Shown here piece by piece: positions 1 through 5,069 of a stretch of 6,760 nt of DNA. Source of the stretch: Myxococcota bacterium. Lineage in GTDB: Bacteria; Myxococcota_A; UBA9160; PR03. The stretch is from positions 1-6,760 of the forward strand of contig JASJBO010000383.1 in assembly GCA_030066475.1 (NCBI GenBank), in the 5' to 3' direction. Under the pieces are notes generated by a model that saw nothing but the letters and a program-made list of their open reading frames with translations, was not told the origin of the DNA and searched no databases. Within the stretch, counting starts at the first letter, position 1, and each line of letters starts with the position of its first letter. The position numbers and the translations under genes were made by a program.

Positions 1-2
1 TG

Positions 3-281
3 GCGATGTTCTACGCCTCGGCCAACCGCGACGAGAGCGTCTTCGACGACCCCTACCGCTTCTCGATCGACCGCCGCCCGAACCGCCACCTCGCCTTCGG
101 CTACGGCGAGCACTTCTGCATGGGCGCCCACTTCGCGCGGCGCAGCATGCGCGCGATCGTCGAGCAGCTGGCACGCCGCGTCGAGCACTGGGAGCTCGTG
201 GCCGAGCCCGAGTGGATTCGCGCCAGCTTCGTGGTGGGCCTCAAGCACCTGCCCGTCCGCTACCGGATCCGCCCGAGCTGA
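3..281 (+). CDS. Cytochrome P450, C-terminal fragment (5' end outside window)
   Basis: This is the haem-binding end of a bacterial cytochrome P450, a monooxygenase that uses O2 and electrons from a ferredoxin or similar partner. The reading frame is open to the left edge, so only about 92 of the usual roughly 400 residues are present. Visible landmarks are the ANRDxxVFDDPxRF segment before the haem loop, and the haem-ligand motif FGYGEHFCMG with its cysteine codon at 117-119, followed by the usual AHFARR start of helix L. The C-terminal SFVVGLKHLPVRYR is of the type seen in CYP124/125/142-like enzymes acting on steroids or alkyl chains; that subfamily suggestion is from memory and weak. The stop (279-281) lies 16 bases before the AcoX-like gene, suggesting co-transcription. 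No partner ferredoxin is visible here. The P450 assignment itself is very secure. Confidence 0.96.
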   Translation, partial: AMFYASANRDESVFDDPYRFSIDRRPNRHLAFGYGEHFCMGAHFARRSMRAIVEQLARRVEHWELVAEPEWIRASFVVGLKHLPVRYRIRPS

Positions 282-297
282 TGGGCCGGCTGCTGGG

Positions 298-1371
298 ATG
301 CGCCTCGCCGTGACCCGGGTCCCGGCCGAGCCGCGACCCGTGGGCGTGATCGCCAATCCCCTGTCGGGCCGCGACGTGCGACGCCTGGCGGCGCGCGCCT
401 CGAGCCAGACGGCCGAGTCGAAGCGCAGCCAGATCCGGCGAGCCGCGGTCGGGGCGGCCGCGGCCGGGGCGACGCGCGTGATGCTGGCGCCCGACATCTT
501 CCGCGTCACGCAGGGCGCCGTCGAAGGGCTGGGGCTCCCGTCGCTCGAGGTCGAGCTGCTCGACCTGGGACGCCCCGACACGACGGCCGCCGACACGGTG
601 CGCGCGACCGAGGCGATGCGCAAGGCGGGCTGCGGTGCCCTGGTGGTGCTCGGCGGCGACGGCACCAACCGCGCCGTCGTGCGCGCCTGGCGCGACGCGC
701 CGCTCGTCGCGATCTCGACCGGGACCAACAACGTGTTCCCGCAGCTCGTCGAGGCCACGACGGCCGGCGCGGCGGCCGGGCTCGTCGCGGCGGGCCGCGT
801 GTCGCTCGACGACGTGGGCCACACCGCGAAGCTCGTCGAGGTGACGTTCGCCGACGGCGAGAGCGACATCGCGCTGATCGACCTCGCCCTGCTCGAAGGC
901 GACCACCCCGGCAGCCTGCTCCCCTTCGACCCGGCGCGCCTGCGGCACCTCGTGCTTGCACGCTCGGAGCCCGCGGGCGTCGGGATGTCGCCGATCGGGG
1001 GCCTGCTGCACCCGTCGGGCTTCGACGACGACCACGGCGTCCACGTGCAGTGCACCGCGCCGGGCAACGGCGCCACCCCGATCCTCGCCCCGATCTCGCA
1101 GGGTCTCTACCGCGCGGCGCACGTCACCCGGGCGGGTCCGCTCGCGTTGGGGGAGGAGGTCTCGATCCGCGGCCCGGGCGTGCTGGCCTTCGACGGCGAT
1201 CGCGGGCGCGTGCTCGCCCCCGGTGAGGAGGCGCGGGCGCGAGTCGTCCGCGCCGGCCCGCGCATGATCGACGTCGCCGCCGCACACGCCGCCGCCGCTC
1301 GGCACGGCCTGTTCGAGCATCGCCACTGGCACGACGACGGTGACGGCGCGGGCGACCTGGGCTGCTGCTGA
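298..1371 (+). CDS. AcoX-like ATP-NAD kinase family protein
   Basis: This 357-residue protein has the NAD-kinase/diacylglycerol-kinase fold and most resembles AcoX, an accessory protein named from acetoin catabolism operons whose biochemical role is unclear. Diagnostic segments are ANPLSGRDVRRL (residues 19-30, N-terminal nucleotide-fold strand), VVLGGDGTNR (116-125, the GGDGT kinase-fold signature) and ISTGTNNVFP (139-148, an AcoX-typical version of the second nucleotide-contact loop). A late LAFDGDR (296-302) matches the family's C-terminal beta region. The ATG at 298 has only a weak upstream GCTGGG; a GTG four codons later is an alternative. The last residues, HRHWHDDGDGAGDLGCC, are rich in His, Asp and Cys and could bind a metal. 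The gene follows the P450 closely, and no acetoin dehydrogenase genes are present, so the acetoin role should not be transferred. Family assignment is firm; substrate is unknown. Confidence 0.88.
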   Translation: MRLAVTRVPAEPRPVGVIANPLSGRDVRRLAARASSQTAESKRSQIRRAAVGAAAAGATRVMLAPDIFRVTQGAVEGLGLPSLEVELLDLGRPDTTAADTVRATEAMRKAGCGALVVLGGDGTNRAVVRAWRDAPLVAISTGTNNVFPQLVEATTAGAAAGLVAAGRVSLDDVGHTAKLVEVTFADGESDIALIDLALLEGDHPGSLLPFDPARLRHLVLARSEPAGVGMSPIGGLLHPSGFDDDHGVHVQCTAPGNGATPILAPISQGLYRAAHVTRAGPLALGEEVSIRGPGVLAFDGDRGRVLAPGEEARARVVRAGPRMIDVAAAHAAAARHGLFEHRHWHDDGDGAGDLGCC

Positions 1372-1380
1372 TGGGGACAC

Positions 1381-1399
1381 CCGCCCCCGCGGTGGGCGG
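1381..1399. terminator. GC-rich hairpin between convergent genes
   Basis: CCGCCC (1381-1386) and GGGCGG (1394-1399) form a perfect 6-bp stem around a 7-base loop. It sits in the 38-base gap between the stops of the AcoX-like gene and the convergent ATC-hydrolase-like gene. The position suits a bidirectional transcription end, but there is no T tract on either strand, and 6-bp GC stems arise easily by chance in this composition. It is a weak candidate. Confidence 0.25.
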
Positions 1400-1409
1400 C
1401 GAACCGCGA

Positions 1410-1859
1410 TCACTCGCTCGTCCTGCGCCGCCAGCGGAAGTCGCAGTGCGGCGCCCCCTGCATGCGGGTCTGGGTGCGCGTGAACTCCCAGTCGGGCCGC
1501 ACGCGCGCCTCCACCGCGAAGTCGACGCCGCAGGTGAGCAGCGCGCCGATCTCGGGCTCGCCGATCTCGCGGAACCAGTCCGCGAAGGCGCAGGCGGTCA
1601 TGTTGCGCCCGAACGAGTCCTCGGTGAGCTCCACCACCTCCGACTCGACCGGGAAGTCGAAGCCCGCGTCGGCATCGCTCGGGTGGCTGTTGCGCTCGGC
1701 GCTGCGCGCGGCCATCACGTCGGCCCAGCTCTCGGCAAGTGCCTTCCCGACGATGGCGTGGGCCCGCTCCTTCCCGAGCTCGGCCTCGAGCGCTCGCACG
1801 ATCGGGATGACCGCCCGGGCCTGGATCTTCACACCGCGGAGCATCTCGTTCTCGGCCAT
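1410..1859 (-). CDS. L-2-amino-thiazoline-4-carboxylic acid (ATC) hydrolase family protein
   Basis: This 149-residue soluble protein matches the ATC-hydrolase family. Its founding member opens the thiazoline ring of L-2-amino-thiazoline-4-carboxylate on the way to cysteine in Pseudomonas. Family landmarks are a helical N-terminal half with AESWADVMAAR, then three spaced cysteines: Cys90 in NMTACAFADWF, Cys110 in LLTCGVDFAVEA, and Cys139 in the C-terminal GAPHCDFRW signature. There is no signal peptide or membrane segment. The ATG at 1859 is preceded by a strong GGGAGGGAGG ribosome-binding stretch, which fixes the start. The gene is a single transcription unit, divergent from the LLM oxidoreductase with only 56 bases between starts and convergent with the AcoX-like gene. 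No carbamoylcysteine hydrolase partner is visible, so a true ATC pathway is not supported. Many homologues of this domain occur as orphans of unknown substrate. Domain call good, function open. Confidence 0.85.
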   Translation of the reverse strand: MAENEMLRGVKIQARAVIPIVRALEAELGKERAHAIVGKALAESWADVMAARSAERNSHPSDADAGFDFPVESEVVELTEDSFGRNMTACAFADWFREIGEPEIGALLTCGVDFAVEARVRPDWEFTRTQTRMQGAPHCDFRWRRRTSE

Positions 1860-1915
1860 GTCGATCCCTCCCTCCCGAGAGTACCATGGCGCGAGACGCC
1901 CGAGGAGGAGCTGCC
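1860..1915. promoter_or_regulatory. Divergent intergenic region with opposed ribosome-binding sites
   Basis: These 56 bases separate the starts of the - strand ATC-hydrolase-like gene and the + strand LLM oxidoreductase. They hold a purine-rich GGGAGGGAGG on the - strand just before the ATG at 1859, and AGGAGG (1903-1908) seven bases before the ATG at 1916 on the + strand. An in-frame ATG at 1886 would add ten residues to the LLM protein, but it lacks a comparable ribosome-binding site, so 1916 is preferred. I see no convincing -35/-10 pair. Promoters probably overlap the neighbouring coding ends, or a non-canonical sigma factor is used. Confidence 0.6.
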
Positions 1916-2878
1916 ATGACCCGGCTCGGCTACCAGATCCCGAACTTCACCTACCCCGGCCTCGCGCCCGCCGAGACCTACGCGAACGTCGTCGCCCAGG
2001 CGCAGGCGGCCGAGGCCGCGGGCTACGACCGCGTCTTCGTGATGGACCACTTCTACCAGCTTCCGGGCATCGGGGCCCACGACGAGCCCATGTTCGAGTG
2101 CTACGCGATGCTCTCGGCGCTGGCCCAGCACACCGAGCGGGTGCGGCTCTCGGCGCTCGTCACGGGCAACACCTACCGGAACCCGGCGCTGCTCGCGAAG
2201 CAGGTCACCACGCTCGACCACGTCTCGGGCGGCCGCGCCACGCTCGGCATCGGCGCCGGCTGGTTCGAGAAGGAGCACCTCGACCTCGGCTTCGAGTTCG
2301 GCACCTTCACCGACCGCTTCGAGAAGCTCGAGGAGGCGCTGCGGATCATCATCCCCATGCTGCGCGGCGAGCGTCCCACGCTGGAGGGCAAGCACTACCG
2401 CGTGAGCGAGGCCGCGAACGTGCCGGGCCCGATCTCGCGCATCCCGATCATGATCGGCGGCCAGGGCGAGAAGAAGACGCTGCGCATGGTGGCCCAGTAC
2501 GCCGACGAGTCGAACCTGACCGGCACGATCGAGGACATCCCGCGCAAGCTCGACGCGCTCGCCGGCCACTGCGAGCGGCTCGGCCGCGACCGCTCGGAGA
2601 TCGTCGTCAGCAAGCTCATGATGTGCGCGGTGGCGCCCACCCAGGAGGAGCTCGACGCCGACTTCCGCGAGATGGCCGGGGCCAAGGGCTGGAACGACGC
2701 GATCCGCGACCGCGTGAAGGACTTCCTGATCAGCGGCGACCCCGACACGGTCGGCGAGATCATCGAGGGCGCGGTCGCCAAGGGCCTCGACGGCATCGCC
2801 GTCGACCTCCCGGTGAACGGCCACAAGCCCGAGCGCATCGAGCTGCTGGGCCAGATCGCCAACAAGATCCTTCGCTAG
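1916..2878 (+). CDS. LLM class F420-dependent oxidoreductase
   Basis: This 320-residue protein belongs to the luciferase-like monooxygenase superfamily, a TIM-barrel fold, and most resembles its coenzyme F420-dependent oxidoreductases. These transfer hydride between F420 and an organic substrate in the cytoplasm. Seen in order: an N-terminal GYQIPNFTYP strand; AAGYDRVFVMDHFYQ (35-48), a conserved early active-site region; TGNTYRNPALLAKQVTTLD (83-101) with the non-prolyl cis-peptide region typical of the family; GGRATLGIGAGW (105-116); and IPIMIGGQGEKKTLRMVAQYAD (176-197), the phosphate-binding C-terminal part. Length is normal. The start at 1916 is chosen for its AGGAGG at ideal spacing. It heads a + strand pair with the amidohydrolase downstream. 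F420 rather than FMN use is inferred from overall resemblance (AGWFEKEH region) and was not tested. The substrate cannot be deduced. Confidence 0.93.
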   Translation: MTRLGYQIPNFTYPGLAPAETYANVVAQAQAAEAAGYDRVFVMDHFYQLPGIGAHDEPMFECYAMLSALAQHTERVRLSALVTGNTYRNPALLAKQVTTLDHVSGGRATLGIGAGWFEKEHLDLGFEFGTFTDRFEKLEEALRIIIPMLRGERPTLEGKHYRVSEAANVPGPISRIPIMIGGQGEKKTLRMVAQYADESNLTGTIEDIPRKLDALAGHCERLGRDRSEIVVSKLMMCAVAPTQEELDADFREMAGAKGWNDAIRDRVKDFLISGDPDTVGEIIEGAVAKGLDGIAVDLPVNGHKPERIELLGQIANKILR

Positions 2879-2963
2879 GAGTCTGCGCGGCAGAAGCCCC
2901 AGCAAGCGCCCGGAGGGCGCGCGCAGTGAGGCGAAGCCGAACGAAGTCCACCAGCTAGGAGTC
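2874..2963 (+). repeat. Ten-base direct repeat flanking a hairpin-rich 70-base segment
   Basis: GCTAGGAGTC occurs exactly at 2874-2883, overlapping the stop codon of the LLM gene, and again at 2954-2963, where it supplies the AGGAG ribosome-binding site of the amidohydrolase gene. The 70 bases between contain a perfect GCGCCC-GGA-GGGCGC hairpin (2906-2920). An outer pair, CTGCGCG (2883-2889) with CGCGCAG (2920-2926), encloses that hairpin. Removing one 80-base unit would leave a typical 10-base operon spacer with the downstream Shine-Dalgarno intact. The layout looks like a small non-coding insertion with a target-site duplication, or a REP-like element. Clear terminal inverted repeats were not found, so the mechanism is unproven. 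Confidence 0.6.
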
Positions 2964-2968
2964 CCACC

Positions 2969-4135
2969 ATGGCCGACCTGTTCGATCGCTACCGGGTCAT
3001 CGACGTCGACAGCCACGTCTCCGAGCCCGCCGACCTGTGGACATCGCGTGTCGCGAGCAAGTGGGGCGACGCGGTACCGCACATCCGGAACATGGGCGGC
3101 AAGGACATCTGGTTCGTGGGCGAGAAGCTGGTCCTGCCGGTGGGAACGACCGCCATCGCCGGCTACGACGGCACCCTGCCCGACTTCCCCGACACCATGG
3201 ACGACATCCCGCCCGGCGCGCACCTCGCGAGCGAGCGCCTCGCCTACCTCGACCGCGAGGGCATCCACGCCCAGGTGCTCTACCCCAACGCCGGCGGCTT
3301 CGGCTCGGGCGCGTTCCTGAAGCTCGAGCAGCCCGCGCTCATGCTCGAGTGCGTGCGCGCCTACAACGACTTCCTGATCGAGTGGGTGTCCGCGGACCCG
3401 AGCCGCCTCGTCCCGGTGATGGCGACGCCGTTCTGGGACGTGCCGGCCGCGGTGGCGGAGATCGAGCGCTGCGCCGCCCTCGGACACCGCGGCGTGCTGT
3501 TCGGCGGCCAGCCCCAGACGTTCGGCGAGCCGCCGCTGCCCGACCCGCACTGGGACCCGATCTGGGCCGCGGCGCAGGCGGCCGGCCTCCCGATCAGCTT
3601 CCACATCGGCTCGGGCGCCGAGTGGGACCTGGGCGGGGCCGGCAACATCGGCGTGCGCGCCCAGTTCGCGCGGGTGGCCGCCAACGCCTTCATCGACAAC
3701 GAGAAGTGCCTGGCCGACATCGTCTTCGGCGGCGTCTGCCATCGCTTCCCCGACCTCGCCTTCGTATCGGTCGAGAGCGGCGTGGGCTGGCTGCCCTTCG
3801 TGCTCGAGGCCTTCGATTGGCAGTGGAAGAACGCCGGCATCTACAAGGAGCACCCCGAGTACGACCTGCTGCCGAGCGAGTACTTCCGGCGCCAGATCTA
3901 CGGCTGCTTCTGGTTCGAGGAGCACGGCCTCGCCAAGACGCTCGAGCTGTATCCGGACAACATCCTCTACGAGACCGACTACCCGCATCCGACGTCGATG
4001 TCGGTCGGCCCGCAGTCCGCGGCGGTGCATCCGCGCGAGTACGCCTCGCGGGCGCTCGACGGGGTGCCCGACGACGTGGTCGAGAAGGTGCTGCACGGCA
4101 CCGCGGCACGCCTCTACGGCCTGGATCGAACCTGA
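2969..4135 (+). CDS. Amidohydrolase family protein (amidohydrolase_2 / ACMSD-like decarboxylase superfamily)
   Basis: This 388-residue cytoplasmic TIM-barrel metalloenzyme belongs to the amidohydrolase_2 group, which contains hydrolases and non-oxidative decarboxylases of aromatic acids (ACMSD, resorcylate-type enzymes). Metal-site candidates are VIDVDSH (10-16), where Asp14-x-His16 stands in for the usual HxH, then His212 in ISFHIGSG and Asp337 in LYETDYPHP. Other landmarks are LDREGIHAQVLYPN (94-107) and the family-typical HRFPDLAFVSVESGVGWLP (258-276). The DVDSHxxEPxDLW opening marks a large subfamily common in high-GC environmental bacteria. The ATG at 2969 has AGGAG seven bases upstream. 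It lies 90 bases after the LLM gene on the same strand, so the two are probably co-transcribed. Whether the reaction is hydrolysis or decarboxylation cannot be decided. No truncation is seen. Confidence 0.93.
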   Translation: MADLFDRYRVIDVDSHVSEPADLWTSRVASKWGDAVPHIRNMGGKDIWFVGEKLVLPVGTTAIAGYDGTLPDFPDTMDDIPPGAHLASERLAYLDREGIHAQVLYPNAGGFGSGAFLKLEQPALMLECVRAYNDFLIEWVSADPSRLVPVMATPFWDVPAAVAEIERCAALGHRGVLFGGQPQTFGEPPLPDPHWDPIWAAAQAAGLPISFHIGSGAEWDLGGAGNIGVRAQFARVAANAFIDNEKCLADIVFGGVCHRFPDLAFVSVESGVGWLPFVLEAFDWQWKNAGIYKEHPEYDLLPSEYFRRQIYGCFWFEEHGLAKTLELYPDNILYETDYPHPTSMSVGPQSAAVHPREYASRALDGVPDDVVEKVLHGTAARLYGLDRT

Positions 4136-4170
4136 CGCGTCCTACGGCTTCGCGATCCACTCGTCCAGAA

Positions 4171-4212
4171 GCCGGGATGGGTATGCGCGTCGATCAGCCC
4201 CGGCAGCACGAA
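4171..4212 (-). pseudogene. Possible remnant of a second amidohydrolase (N-terminal motif only)
   Basis: In the 132-base gap between the convergent amidohydrolase and VOC genes, the - strand reads FVLPGLIDAHTHPG. This is a near-ideal match to the N-terminal metal-binding signature of cyclic amidohydrolases of the imidazolonepropionase/adenosine-deaminase-like type (xxxPGxIDxHxH). The frame extends back to the VOC stop without a family-like start, and on the other side it loses resemblance after the motif (WTSGSRSRR) and stops soon after. Another frame of the same strand gives LLDEWIAKP and a stop near 4145-4165, which might be the C-terminal tail of the same former gene after a deletion. The motif match is seen directly; the pseudogene interpretation is inference. 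Confidence 0.4.
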
Positions 4213-4262
4213 CGCACCCTCCCGAGGACGAGCAGCAGGTGGCGTCCGATCGGATCCCCCTC

Positions 4263-4275
4263 CGGCCTCAGGCCG
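4263..4275 (-). terminator. Short hairpin over the VOC gene stop codon
   Basis: CGGCC (4263-4267) and GGCCG (4271-4275) are perfect arms with the stop codon of the VOC gene in the three-base loop. This could help end the - strand transcript, but the stem is short, no T tract follows, and it may be chance in GC-rich sequence. Confidence 0.2.
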
Positions 4276-5038
4276 AGGCACGAATCAGCGCGCCGGCGCG
4301 TTCGGGTCCGGACGCGCAGATCTCCGCGAGCGATGCCGGAGCCGCCGCGACCTCGATCCAGCTCGCGTCCTCGCTGTCGCCGGGGACGAGACGCAGGCCC
4401 ATCGTCGAGCCGGGCCAGCGCAGTCCCACCCCGGTATCCGAAGCGACGGTCTCGGCGCCCAGCAGCTCGGCGAACAGCGCGGCCGAGCGCCGGGGGTCGG
4501 TGCTCGCGAGCTGGACGCCGGCGATCGTCGCAGGTGGCCGCGCGTCCGGGTGCTGCGCGAGGAAGGGCGGCCAGTCGTGGCCCCACCCGTCGGGCACGAC
4601 GTCCTTGTCGGCCTGCAGCACCTGGACGAGGAAGCCCGCGGGCCGGAGGCCGGAGTCGCGCACGAAGAACTCGCGCCAGTGCGGCAGCTCGCGGCCGACC
4701 ATCGGCTCGTGGCCGAGCTCGCGGGCCCGCGCGACGCGGGCGTCGAAGTCGTCGACGAGGAAGGTCAGGTGGTGCAGGGCCGCGCGAGAGCCACACCGAT
4801 CGACGTATCGCTTCATGGCGCTCTTCGCTTCCCGGCCCTCGATCCAGCTCAGGATCTCGAGCATGCCGCCGTCCGGATAGTCGATCTGCCCGCCCTGGAC
4901 GCCGACCTTCGGGGCGGCTCCTCCCAGGAGCGCTGTGCCCCCGAGGTGGCAGCGAAGCAGGCGGTCCCAGCGCGCGAGGTCGCCGACGTGGACGGCCAGG
5001 GCGATGTGCTCGAAGGTCGCGGGCTCGAGTGCAGTCAC
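4268..5038 (-). CDS. VOC (glyoxalase/bleomycin resistance/extradiol dioxygenase fold) family protein
   Basis: This protein of about 256 residues belongs to the vicinal oxygen chelate superfamily. The first two beta-alpha-beta-beta-beta modules carry a plausible complete metal tetrad: His11 in FEHIALAV, Glu61 in GGMLEILSW, His90 in LHHLTFLVDD and Gln139 in GFLVQVLQ. This resembles methylmalonyl-CoA epimerase and glyoxalase I sites, with the Glu/Gln positions exchanged relative to the epimerase. A linker (about 142-171) leads to a third half-module (172-256, GVQLASTDPRRSAALFAELLG) without the metal His. I chose the GTG at 5038 because AGGA lies eight bases before it; the in-frame ATG at 5047 would add three residues but has only an adjacent TAGG. 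The gene follows the FAD hydroxylase by about 30 bases and is almost certainly in its operon, suggesting it acts on the hydroxylated product. Isomerase, epimerase, ring-cleavage or binding roles all remain possible. Confidence 0.87.
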   Translation of the reverse strand: MTALEPATFEHIALAVHVGDLARWDRLLRCHLGGTALLGGAAPKVGVQGGQIDYPDGGMLEILSWIEGREAKSAMKRYVDRCGSRAALHHLTFLVDDFDARVARARELGHEPMVGRELPHWREFFVRDSGLRPAGFLVQVLQADKDVVPDGWGHDWPPFLAQHPDARPPATIAGVQLASTDPRRSAALFAELLGAETVASDTGVGLRWPGSTMGLRLVPGDSEDASWIEVAAAPASLAEICASGPERAGALIRASA

Positions 5039-5069
5039 GAAGACCATCCTACCGCGCTTCGGCAGGCGA

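Noticed and set aside
298..1371. Assignment as a housekeeping NAD kinase
   Set aside because: GGDGT is present, but ANPLSGRDVRRL and STGTNNVFP are AcoX-type rather than NadK-type. NadK typically carries NTD and a different C-terminal pattern.
1886..1915. Upstream ATG start for the LLM oxidoreductase
   Set aside because: The ten-residue extension MARDARGGAA is encoded by the Shine-Dalgarno region of the ATG at 1916, which has AGGAGG at seven-base spacing and gives the usual N-terminus for the family.
241..1917. 558-codon open frame on the - strand
   Set aside because: It is antisense to the AcoX-like gene and out of frame with the ATC-hydrolase-like gene. Its composition is Arg/Gly/Ala-rich without family motifs, as expected for a GC-driven shadow.
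1462..2958. 498-codon open frame on the + strand spanning the ATC-hydrolase and LLM genes
   Set aside because: It is antisense to one gene and out of frame with the other, with a Ser/Arg/Pro-rich product. It continues through the hairpin segment only because stops are rare at this GC content.
1829..4096. 755-codon open frame on the - strand
   Set aside because: It covers the LLM and amidohydrolase genes in antisense, and both of those have clear family signatures. The translation is low-complexity (His, Arg, Leu, Val-rich) with no recognisable domain.
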